This document shows positions 1-5,537 of a stretch of 7,280 bases of DNA, piece after piece. The stretch is from Actinomycetota bacterium (GTDB lineage Bacteria > Actinomycetota > Actinomycetes > Streptosporangiales > Streptosporangiaceae), in assembly GCA_003140115.1 (NCBI GenBank), contig PLIQ01000527.1, forward strand, positions 9,664 through 16,943, read 5' to 3'. Position 1 is the first letter of the stretch. Every line of letters begins with the position of its first letter. The notes under the pieces were generated by a model. It made no database searches and was not told where the DNA came from. It was given only the letters and a program-made list of their open reading frames with translations. Both the position numbers and the translations under genes were made by a program.

Positions 1-953
1 CCCTGCATGGCCGCGACCGAGGCCAGCATCAGCACGCCGGTGCAGTCCCCGGCCGCGTACACGCCCGGCACCGAGGTCCGCGACACCCGGTCGACCTGGA
101 TGAACCCGTGCGCGTTGACCTTGACCCCGGCCTCGTCCAGGCCGCAGCCCTCGGTGCGCGGGATCATGCCCACGGTGAGCAGGCAGTGACTCCCGGTCAG
201 AGTGCGGCCGTCGTCCAGGGTCACGGTCACGCCGTCGCGGTCGCGGGTCACCGCCTGGGCCCGGGACCGGCCGAGCACGGTCATGCCGCGGCGGCGGAAG
301 ACGTCCTCGATGTGGTTGGCCGCGTCCTCGTCCTCCTGCGGCAGCACCCGGTCCCGGGAGGACACCAGGGTGACCCGCGAGCCGAGGGCCTGATAGGCGC
401 TGGCGAACTCGGCGCCGGTGACGCCGGAGCCGATGACGATGAGGTCACGCGGGAGTTCGGTGAGGTCGTAGAGCTGGCGCCAGGTCAAGATGGCTTCGCC
501 GTCGGGCTGCGCGCCGGGCAGCACCCGGGGCAGCGCGCCGGTGGCGATCAGGACGGCGTCGGCCTTGATCTCGGTGTCGCCCGCTTTGACGACGCCGGGG
601 CCGACCAGACGGCCCTGGCCCTTGATCACCCGGATGCCCTCGACGGCCAGCCGCGCGGTGATGTCGGCGGACTGGGCCCGGGCCAGGTTGGTGATCCGCT
701 CGTACAGCCGGGCGGCATTGACCGTGGCCAGGCCGCCGGTGGCGATGCCCAGCCCGGCCGACCGGTTGAGCATGGTCATCGCGTTGGACGTCTCGATGAG
801 CGTCTTGGACGGGACGCAGTCGGTGAGCACGCAGGCCCCGCCGAGCCCGTCCGAGTCGATGACGGTCACGTCGGCGCCGAGTTGCGCCGCGACGAGGGCG
901 GCCTCGTATCCGCCCGGCCCGCCGCCCAGGATCGCGATGTTGTGCGGTGACAT
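1..953 (-). CDS. lpdA: LpdA-like NAD(P)H-quinone dehydrogenase / flavoprotein disulfide reductase family (partial, C-terminus off window)
   Basis: About 317 residues of a FAD- and NAD(P)H-binding cytoplasmic oxidoreductase are visible; the family is normally about 470. The N-terminal dinucleotide fold is GGGPGGYEAA (residues 10-19), with an acidic VID at the end of beta-2. The redox region reads GGACVLTDCVPSKT (38-51). A second Rossmann motif, GSGVTGAEF, lies near residue 175, and the FAD-binding VYAAGDCTG follows near the cut end. The segments ILTWRQLYDL and GDCTG..MLASVAAMQG closely match M. tuberculosis LpdA (Rv3303c) as I remember it. That enzyme lacks lipoamide dehydrogenase activity and reduces quinones; the same role here is inferred. 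Unlike that protein, both cysteines of a CX4C pair are present (C41, C46). The ATG at 953 is well supported by GAGGGGAG five bases upstream. The missing C-terminal interface domain would carry the His-Glu pair that separates true disulfide reductases from quinone reductases. Confidence 0.94.
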   Translation of the reverse strand, partial: MSPHNIAILGGGPGGYEAALVAAQLGADVTVIDSDGLGGACVLTDCVPSKTLIETSNAMTMLNRSAGLGIATGGLATVNAARLYERITNLARAQSADITARLAVEGIRVIKGQGRLVGPGVVKAGDTEIKADAVLIATGALPRVLPGAQPDGEAILTWRQLYDLTELPRDLIVIGSGVTGAEFASAYQALGSRVTLVSSRDRVLPQEDEDAANHIEDVFRRRGMTVLGRSRAQAVTRDRDGVTVTLDDGRTLTGSHCLLTVGMIPRTEGCGLDEAGVKVNAHGFIQVDRVSRTSVPGVYAAGDCTGVLMLASVAAMQ

Positions 954-1027
954 GGTTTCTCCCCTCGCGCGGGTCGCAGTCAGGTATCGGGCGCGGGGCA
1001 TGCCCGGCGGACCGCGGCGGGAAGCCG

Positions 1028-1033
1028 TACGCT
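1028..1033 (+). promoter_or_regulatory. -10 box (TACGCT) for a leaderless transcript of the cyclotransferase gene
   Basis: TACGCT fits the actinobacterial TAnnnT -10 consensus. It ends seven bases before the GTG at 1041, so a transcript starting at that G would have no 5' leader. No Shine-Dalgarno sequence lies at a usable distance; GGGAAG is about 18 bases away. No clear -35 element is seen. The site lies in the 87-base gap between two divergent genes. Confidence 0.55.
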
Positions 1034-1040
1034 TGCCCCC

Positions 1041-1532
1041 GTGGCACTGTACGCAGCCTACGGCAGCAACATGGACCCGGAGCAGATGCTCCTGCGCTGC
1101 CCGCACTCGCCCCAGCGGGGCACTGGCTGGCTGGAAGGCTGGCGGCTGACGTTCGGCGGCGAGGACATCGGCTGGGACGGGGCGCTGGCCACGGTGGTGG
1201 AGGACGCGAAGTCACGGGTGTTCGTGGCGCTGTACGACATGTTCGAGACCGACGAGAAGGAACTCGACAACTGGGACGGCGTGACCCTCGGCTACTACCG
1301 CAAGGCGAAGGTCCGGGTGCAGACCCTGGACGGTGACGTGCTGGCCTGGCTGTACGTGCTCAACTTCTACGAGGGCGGGCTGCCCTCGGCGCGGGCCATC
1401 GGCATCTTGTCCGACTCCGCGGAGAAGGCGGGCGCGCCCGAAGACTACGTGACCGCCCTGCGCGCCCTGCCGTGCGGGAAAATGGGGGACGCCAACACCT
1501 GGCCCCGGGAGTCCGAGCCACCCTGGACCTAG
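1041..1532 (+). CDS. Gamma-glutamylcyclotransferase-fold protein (Rv3304-like)
   Basis: This 163-residue cytoplasmic protein has the gamma-glutamylcyclotransferase (AIG2/BtrG-like) fold. It opens with the signature YGSNM (residues 7-11), which forms the gamma-glutamyl-binding loop. A GALATVVED strand, a VFVALYDM strand and ELDNWDGVTLGYYRK (74-88) follow. This last segment aligns with the part of human GGCT that carries the catalytic Glu98, but here the residue is Asp79. The rest, with LAWLYVL, YEGGLPSARAIGIL and a final helix ending near CGK, resembles actinobacterial members found beside lpdA; M. tuberculosis Rv3304 is the remembered counterpart. Family members release 5-oxoproline from gamma-glutamyl amines, but the substrate here is unknown. 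The GTG start gives the family N-terminus (MALYAAYGSN) and fits the leaderless promoter. The gene diverges from lpdA and converges on the PH-domain gene. Confidence 0.92.
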   Translation: MALYAAYGSNMDPEQMLLRCPHSPQRGTGWLEGWRLTFGGEDIGWDGALATVVEDAKSRVFVALYDMFETDEKELDNWDGVTLGYYRKAKVRVQTLDGDVLAWLYVLNFYEGGLPSARAIGILSDSAEKAGAPEDYVTALRALPCGKMGDANTWPRESEPPWT

Positions 1533-1557
1533 ACCGTCGCTGGCGGTTAGACCAGGG
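1521..1557. terminator. Bidirectional hairpin overlapping both convergent stop codons
   Basis: The outer arms CCCTGG (1521-1526) and CCAGGG (1552-1557) are perfect complements. Inside them, CTA (1529-1531) pairs with TAG (1548-1550), and ACCGTC (1533-1538) pairs with GGCGGT (1542-1547) with one G-T wobble around a GCT loop. A small internal loop and one bulged G separate the blocks. The TAG stop of the plus gene (1530-1532) and the TAA stop of the minus gene (1549-1547) both lie inside the stem. No U-tract follows on either strand, as is common in high-GC actinomycete terminators. The structure is read directly; a termination function is inferred. Confidence 0.6.
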
Positions 1558-2509
1558 CGATGACCAGCAGGATTAGCGCGGGGATGAGCAGCGCGAGGAG
1601 CGCGGGCCGACTCCAGGTGCTGGTGAGGGGCTCGAGCCAGGCAGCGAGGCGGGGATCTGCGGTACTGCCCGTGGCCAGTCCGACGTCGTCGGCGGCGGGC
1701 TCGGGCTCGGGTTCGCGTTCGGCGGCGGGCTCGCGTTCGGGGTCGGGTTCGCCGGCGGGCTCGGGTTCGCGTTCGCCGACGGGTTCGGGCTCGTCGGTCG
1801 GGCCGATGCCTGCGATCTCCACGGTGCCCTCGGCCCAGACCGTCTCGGCTCGGGCCGCGGTCGCGTACTCGCTGAGTACCCGGACGATCCGCTCGGCGTC
1901 CGCCTCGGCCGACGAGGTGGGGTCGCTGCCTGGGCGTCTGGCGTACCCGAGGTCGCGGCGGCCGCCACCGCCGAGGCCGCCACCGCCGAGGCCGCCGCCA
2001 CGGAGGCCGCCGCCGCCGAGGCCGCCGCCCAGGCCGAAGGTGCCGAGGGACGGGCGGCTGGAGTTCGCTCGGTCGGCGGTCCGGCGCGTCTTGGCTTCCG
2101 TGGTGAGCTTGCGGCGCCGCGAGTAGTGCACCGCCCAGGCATAGATGATCTTGGTGTCGTCCGGGTCCCGACGGGTGTGGACACGCAGCAGGTCGGCCAG
2201 GTCGACCTTGGTCACGCCCGCCCACCCGATGTGGTGAGTGCGCATCGGGTTGACGATCGTGACCCCGGCGCTGTCGGCGATGATCCGGGGCCGCTGGGCG
2301 GTGACGTAGGCCACGCCGGTGGCCAGCACCAAGACGGCCGCCGCGACCAGCGACAAGTGATCGCGACCCTGGACGGCCAGGTCGATCAGGTTGGCCGCGG
2401 CGAACAGCAGCCAGACCCACCAGACGACCACCGCGGTCGGCGAGCGAAACGTCTGCGGGCCTCCGGCGGTGTCGGCGCGCTTCTTGCGCCCGACCGGCAC
2501 GGTTTCCAC
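1547..2509 (-). CDS. Membrane-anchored PH-like domain protein with Gly-rich linker and Glu/Pro-rich segment
   Basis: This 320-residue protein begins with a basic stretch (RKKR) and two hydrophobic segments (about 24-46 and 52-71). A bacterial PH-like (bPH) region follows (about 72-135), with RPRIIADSAGVTIVNPMRTH, IGWAGVTKVDL and YAWAVHYSRRR, resembling actinobacterial PH-domain membrane proteins. Residues 158-183 are almost pure GGGL/GGGG. A short alpha-helical stretch, AERIVRVLSEYATAAR, is followed by an E/P/R-rich segment (239-272). A third hydrophobic helix (about 303-319) forms the C-terminus, so the low-complexity part would be tethered at both ends. Its biochemical role is unknown; such proteins are presumed to act at the membrane. 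The GTG at 2509 fits a leaderless start; a second in-frame GTG three codons later is an alternative. Family members I recall are shorter and lack the acidic segment and last helix. Confidence 0.82.
   Translation of the reverse strand: METVPVGRKKRADTAGGPQTFRSPTAVVVWWVWLLFAAANLIDLAVQGRDHLSLVAAAVLVLATGVAYVTAQRPRIIADSAGVTIVNPMRTHHIGWAGVTKVDLADLLRVHTRRDPDDTKIIYAWAVHYSRRRKLTTEAKTRRTADRANSSRPSLGTFGLGGGLGGGGLRGGGLGGGGLGGGGRRDLGYARRPGSDPTSSAEADAERIVRVLSEYATAARAETVWAEGTVEIAGIGPTDEPEPVGEREPEPAGEPDPEREPAAEREPEPEPAADDVGLATGSTADPRLAAWLEPLTSTWSRPALLALLIPALILLVIALV
1694..1795 (-). repeat. Glu/Pro/Arg-rich coding repeats in the PH-domain protein
   Basis: Irregular repeats of short units such as EPEP, EREPEP and GEPDPE occupy residues 239-272 of the encoded protein. 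At DNA level these are alternating ggcgggctcg and ggttcgcgttcg-type blocks on the plus strand. The segment is probably disordered and strongly acidic, and prone to length change by slippage. Confidence 0.7.
1961..2035 (-). repeat. Polyglycine-leucine coding repeats in the PH-domain protein
   Basis: Near-tandem units encoding LGGGG or LRGGG (residues 158-183) appear on the plus strand as repeated ccgccaccgccgagg-like blocks. This is a flexible, low-complexity linker between the PH-like domain and the C-terminal half. Confidence 0.75.
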
Positions 2510-2515
2510 CCGTTC

Positions 2516-2521
2516 AGCCTA
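2516..2521 (-). promoter_or_regulatory. -10 box (TAGGCT) for a leaderless transcript of the PH-domain gene
   Basis: Read on the minus strand, TAGGCT lies exactly six bases before the GTG at 2509, placing transcription start at the first base of the gene. The preceding GGTGAGG is too far away to be a good ribosome binding site. The site is in the 52-base gap after the amidohydrolase gene, so the PH gene may be transcribed on its own or by read-through. Confidence 0.5.
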
Positions 2522-2561
2522 ACCTCACCCCCGAGCCAAAGGGCGCCGCCGCCGACTGGAC

Positions 2562-3818
2562 CTACGCGCCGGTGACGCCGGGGAGGGGCTGGGCGACGAT
2601 CGCGCCGTCGTCCCACAGCGCGTTGATCGCGGTGGCCACCATCGCCTTGATGCCGATCCCGATGGCCCGTTCGTCCACGTCGAAGGTCGGCTGGTGGATG
2701 TCGACCGAGGCGGTCGAACCGGGTACCCGGGTGCCGAGCCGGGCCAGCGCGCCGGGGATCGACTCCAGGTACCAGGCGAAGTCCTCGCCGCCGAGGCTCT
2801 GCGGGGTCTGCACCACCGAGCCCGCCCCGAGCACGTCGAGCGCCGCGGCCGCGAGCATGGCCGCGCTGGCCTGGTCGTTGACCGTGGGCGGCACGTAGCG
2901 CTCGTAGGTGAACTCGGTGTTCATCCCGTAGGCGAGGGCCACCGAGTCGATCAGCCCCTTGAGCAGGTCGGGTGCGCGGTGCCAGGCCTCATCGTCAAGG
3001 CAGCGGACGGTGCCTTCGACGATCCCGCCGTCGGGGATCGCGTTGGCCACGGTCCCGGCGCTGACCCGGCCCCAGACCAGGCTCAGGCTGGACCGGGGGT
3101 CGACGCGGCGGGACAGCGCGGCGGGCACCTCGGTGATGATCTTGCCGAGCGCGTACACCAGGTCCACGGTCAGGTGCGGCCGGGCGGTGTGGCCGCCGGG
3201 CCCGGACACCCGGACCTGGATCCGGTCGCAGGCGGCCGTGATCGCGCCGGAGCGCACGCCGAGCTGGCCGGCGTCCAGCCGGGGGTCGCAGTGCAGGGCG
3301 AAGATCCGGCCGACCGAGGCGATGCCGCCCGCGGCGAGCACGTCAAGGGCGCCGCTGGCGGCCTCCTCGGCGGGCTGGAAAATGAGCCGGACCCGGCCGG
3401 GCAGCGAGCCCGCGGCGGCCTGCTGGGCCAGGTACAGGCCGGTGCCGAGCAGGATGGTGGTGTGTACGTCGTGGCCGCACGCATGACAGGCGTTCGGCAC
3501 GGTGGAGCGGTAGGGGACGTCCTTCTCGTCGGCCATGGGCAGCGCGTCCAAGTCCGCGCGGAGGGCCACCACGGGCCGTTCGGTATAAGAGTCTTCCTCG
3601 TCCAACGTGCCGATGTCGACCATCAGGCCGGTGCCCTTGGGCAGGATCACCGGCCGCAAGCCGGCCGCGGTCAGGCGCAGCGCGACCCGGCGGGTCGTGC
3701 GGTGCTCGGCGTTGGCCAGCTCCGGATGGGCGTGCAGGTCGCGGCGGAACGCGATCAGCTCGTCCTCGTGTCTGGCCAGGAACGCCTTCAGATCCGCGGC
3801 CTGATCATTTCCTTCCAT
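2562..3818 (-). CDS. M20 family (M20D) amidohydrolase / N-acyl amino acid or peptide amidase, AmiA1/AmiB1-like
   Basis: This cytoplasmic di-metal amidohydrolase has about 418 residues, normal for M20D. Numbering here is from the GTG nine bases further upstream. The motifs in order are RRDLHAHPEL (28-37), ALRADLDALPM (88-98), CHACGHDVH (114-122), QPAEE (151-155), HCDP (179-182), SGPGGHTARPH (208-218, lid/dimerisation domain), ANAIPD (261-266), GGEDFAWY (346-353) and a final metal ligand His378. The C117, H119, E155, H179 and H378 ligand set and the catalytic Glu154 are intact, so an active enzyme is likely. Family members hydrolyse N-acyl amino acids, indole conjugates or aminobenzoyl-glutamate; the substrate here is not evident. 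I chose the ATG at 3818 because AGGGGGG lies eight bases upstream, whereas the GTG at 3827 abuts that run. The start overlaps the ligase gene by 14 bases, implying translational coupling. In M. tuberculosis amiA1/amiB1 lie at the equivalent place. Confidence 0.92.
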   Translation of the reverse strand: MEGNDQAADLKAFLARHEDELIAFRRDLHAHPELANAEHRTTRRVALRLTAAGLRPVILPKGTGLMVDIGTLDEEDSYTERPVVALRADLDALPMADEKDVPYRSTVPNACHACGHDVHTTILLGTGLYLAQQAAAGSLPGRVRLIFQPAEEAASGALDVLAAGGIASVGRIFALHCDPRLDAGQLGVRSGAITAACDRIQVRVSGPGGHTARPHLTVDLVYALGKIITEVPAALSRRVDPRSSLSLVWGRVSAGTVANAIPDGGIVEGTVRCLDDEAWHRAPDLLKGLIDSVALAYGMNTEFTYERYVPPTVNDQASAAMLAAAALDVLGAGSVVQTPQSLGGEDFAWYLESIPGALARLGTRVPGSTASVDIHQPTFDVDERAIGIGIKAMVATAINALWDDGAIVAQPLPGVTGA

Positions 3819-4971
3819 GCCCGGCACCCCCCTGTGTGCAGAACCTATCGTCGGCGAACTCCGTAATCAGGGCGTCTACCACGCTGACCAGGTCCCCTGT
3901 GCGCGCGTAGACGGCCCGCTGCCGTTCGTACGAGGCGCCCCGTTCGAGCACCTCGAAGGCCACCGAGAGCTCCTCGAGGCAGCCCAGCCTCGAAGCCACC
4001 GGCTCCAGCTCACGGAGCAATTCGTAAAATTCGTCGCGGAGCGGCGCGGTGGCGCCGGCCTCATCAGTGATCACGATCGCGTCCAGCCCGTATCGCGTAG
4101 CGCGCCACTTGTTGTCCCTGACTACCCAGGCCGACGGGGACGGCAGCGTGTAGCCGCGGTCCAGCTGCGCGTCGAACAGCTGGACCAGGCACTGCGAGAG
4201 CGCCGCCACCATGCCGACCTCGCGGAGCGTCGGCACCCCGTCGAACATGCGAATCTCGACGGTGCCGAAGTCCGGGTGCGGCCGGATGTCCCACCAGACC
4301 TCCTTGATGCTGCGGATGGTCCCAGCGCGCAGCAGCGTGTCCATATAGTCCTCGAACTGCTTCCAGTCCGTCAGCCGGGCCGGCGGACCCGCCGTCGGCA
4401 GGGCCCCGAAGATCACGGACCTGCTGGAGGCAAGCCCGGTGTCGTCCCCGCACCAGAACGGACTCGACGCGGTTATCGCGAGAAAGTGCGGGAGATACCC
4501 GGCGAGCGCATTGACGATCGGAATCGCCTTACGCCCGTCCCGGATCCCCACGTGTACATGTACGCCGAAGGTCTGAATCCGGCGGGCAAGCCATTGCATT
4601 TGCTCGACGAGCTCCGCATAGCGCTGGATAGGCGCCATGCTCGCGTCGCGCCACTCACTCACCGGGTGGGTCCCGGCGCATGCCAGAAGGATACCGTGCT
4701 TGGACGCGGCTCGCTGGAGATCGCCGATCGTCTGGGCCAAGTCCTCTTTGGCCTCCGATACCGTGCTGCAAATGCCGGTGACCACCTCGAGGGTGGACTG
4801 CATCAGCTCGTGGCGTATCTGCGGGTGCTCGCCCGTGTCGCCGGTTACCGGCAGGTCGGCGAGCAGTTTGCCCGCTTCCTGACGCAGCATCCGGCTCTCG
4901 GAGTCGATGAGCTGTACCTCCCATTCGACGCCGAGCGTCGCGCCACGGGAAGGATTCCAATCGATAGCCAT
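3805..4971 (-). CDS. GCS2-type carboxylate-amine ligase (YbdK-like glutamate-cysteine ligase family)
   Basis: This 388-residue cytoplasmic ATP-dependent ligase belongs to the glutamate-cysteine ligase type 2 family. The motifs are GVEWEVQL (14-21, Mg/ATP-binding strand), HELMQSTLEVVTG (54-66), FGVHVHVGI (135-143), WWDIRPHPDFGTVEIRMFD (226-244, the nucleotide and metal region) and NKWRATRYGLDA (288-299). All typical blocks are present and the length is normal. Known members form a gamma-glutamyl or similar amide bond in vitro. Actinomycetes generally make mycothiol rather than glutathione, so the true substrates are uncertain. The ATG start is supported by GGAGGT five bases upstream. The gene begins 33 bases after the mini-mutase gene and overlaps the amidohydrolase gene, so it sits mid-operon. 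Its codons, such as AAA, TTT and TTG, are less strictly GC-ending than those of the amidohydrolase downstream. This suggests a different history from the lpdA-side genes. Confidence 0.93.
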   Translation of the reverse strand: MAIDWNPSRGATLGVEWEVQLIDSESRMLRQEAGKLLADLPVTGDTGEHPQIRHELMQSTLEVVTGICSTVSEAKEDLAQTIGDLQRAASKHGILLACAGTHPVSEWRDASMAPIQRYAELVEQMQWLARRIQTFGVHVHVGIRDGRKAIPIVNALAGYLPHFLAITASSPFWCGDDTGLASSRSVIFGALPTAGPPARLTDWKQFEDYMDTLLRAGTIRSIKEVWWDIRPHPDFGTVEIRMFDGVPTLREVGMVAALSQCLVQLFDAQLDRGYTLPSPSAWVVRDNKWRATRYGLDAIVITDEAGATAPLRDEFYELLRELEPVASRLGCLEELSVAFEVLERGASYERQRAVYARTGDLVSVVDALITEFADDRFCTQGGAGHGRK

Positions 4972-5004
4972 GCCCGACCTCCAGGCCCGGAATTGTTTGA
5001 ATCG

Positions 5005-5481
5005 TCAGAGTTCGCCGGGCTGGTACTCGCCCCATACGTCACGTAGCGCGTCGCAGACCTCTCCGAGGGTGCCATCCGTTCCTAGGCTGCCTTCCGTTCC
5101 CGGGGTGCCTTCCGCGTACGGCGCGTCCCGGAGCGGGTAAAGGACGTTGTCCGCGCTTTCCGCGGCTTTCTTCAGGTCGACGATGGTGCGGCCGTTAATG
5201 GTGAATCGGCTCACTCCGGCTGCTACCCGCTTGCCGTCGTGCCCCATCGGGGTAGGCAGGTCGAGCCCGGTCGTACCTGTCTCGATCAGCTCGCGGTTAG
5301 ACCCCTCCGCCGGGGCGAAGCCGGCGCACTGGCGCATCGTCCACGGCCGTTCGGTATACATTCGCCCACACGCTCCGCGAGTGAACGGATACTCTCGTGG
5401 CTGACCGAGCTTTTCTGGGGGCCGGAAGTCCGTAAGCTTGCTGTCGTCGATGCGTAGCCCGGACTCCGGCGTTCGTTCCAT
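5005..5481 (-). CDS. Miniature methylmalonyl/isobutyryl-CoA-mutase-like protein lacking the catalytic barrel
   Basis: This 158-residue frame reads as two ends of a cobalamin-dependent acyl-CoA mutase large subunit joined together. Residues 7-82 match the mutase N-terminus: [48 protein letters not shown] and DLPTPMGHD. Four residues (SVAF) expected between GL and DLPT are missing. Residues 83-103 ([12 protein letters not shown], then TIVDL) and 104-158 ([14 protein letters not shown], then [16 protein letters not shown]) match the C-terminal end of the same subunit. The several hundred residues of TIM barrel between them are absent. The radical-stabilising Tyr (Tyr89 in P. shermanii numbering, from memory) is Cys52. 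A small insertion of GT-rich repeats lies at 124-140. There is no B12-binding domain, so mutase activity is not expected. The frame is intact, has a plausible leaderless promoter and leads the ligase operon. It could be a retained small protein, perhaps binding CoA or a partner, or an eroding pseudogene. Confidence 0.78.
   Translation of the reverse strand: MERTPESGLRIDDSKLTDFRPPEKLGQPREYPFTRGACGRMYTERPWTMRQCAGFAPAEGSNRELIETGTTGLDLPTPMGHDGKRVAAGVSRFTINGRTIVDLKKAAESADNVLYPLRDAPYAEGTPGTEGSLGTDGTLGEVCDALRDVWGEYQPGEL
5069..5121 (-). repeat. Three imperfect 18-bp tandem repeats inside the mini-mutase gene
   Basis: On the plus strand the units start at 5069 (gtgccatccgttcctagg), 5087 (ctgccttccgttcccggg) and 5105 (gtgccttccgcgtacgg, degenerate). 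They encode six-residue repeats of the type [12 protein letters not shown] and DGTLGE. They sit where the full-length mutase has a short helix-to-helix link before the GEVCDALR motif, so they look like a slippage expansion. Confidence 0.75.
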
Positions 5482-5488
5482 AACGCTC

Positions 5489-5494
5489 AGGTTA
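5489..5494 (-). promoter_or_regulatory. -10 box (TAACCT) for a leaderless transcript of the mini-mutase/ligase/amidohydrolase operon
   Basis: On the minus strand TAACCT ends seven bases before the ATG at 5481, and no Shine-Dalgarno sequence is visible between them. This places the transcript start at or next to the start codon. The 56-base gap to the divergent carboxypeptidase gene must contain both upstream regions. Confidence 0.5.
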
Positions 5495-5537
5495 CTTCGG
5501 GACAGACCGGTAGCCCCACGCCAAGAGCTGGAGGGTC

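Noticed and set aside
108..950. A 280-codon plus-strand open frame across the lpdA region
   Set aside because: Its protein is a His/Gly/Ala/Asp-rich text with no motif; the opposite strand encodes a recognisable flavoprotein.
1212..2420. A 402-codon minus-strand open frame through the cyclotransferase and PH genes
   Set aside because: Arg/Pro-rich shadow of high-GC third positions; it crosses two real genes and a hairpin and has no motif.
2694..3866. A 390-codon plus-strand open frame opposite the amidohydrolase
   Set aside because: Antisense shadow lacking family features; the minus strand carries all M20 motifs.
4554..4563. Palindrome GTACATGTAC as a possible operator
   Set aside because: It lies in the middle of the ligase gene and encodes the conserved HVHV motif, which explains it.
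3817..5046. A 409-codon plus-strand open frame opposite the ligase
   Set aside because: Antisense shadow; the minus strand has the full GCS2 motif set and a good ribosome binding site.
5069..5121. Tandem 18-bp units as a CRISPR or iteron array
   Set aside because: The units are contiguous, imperfect, in frame and translated as six-residue repeats; there are no spacers.
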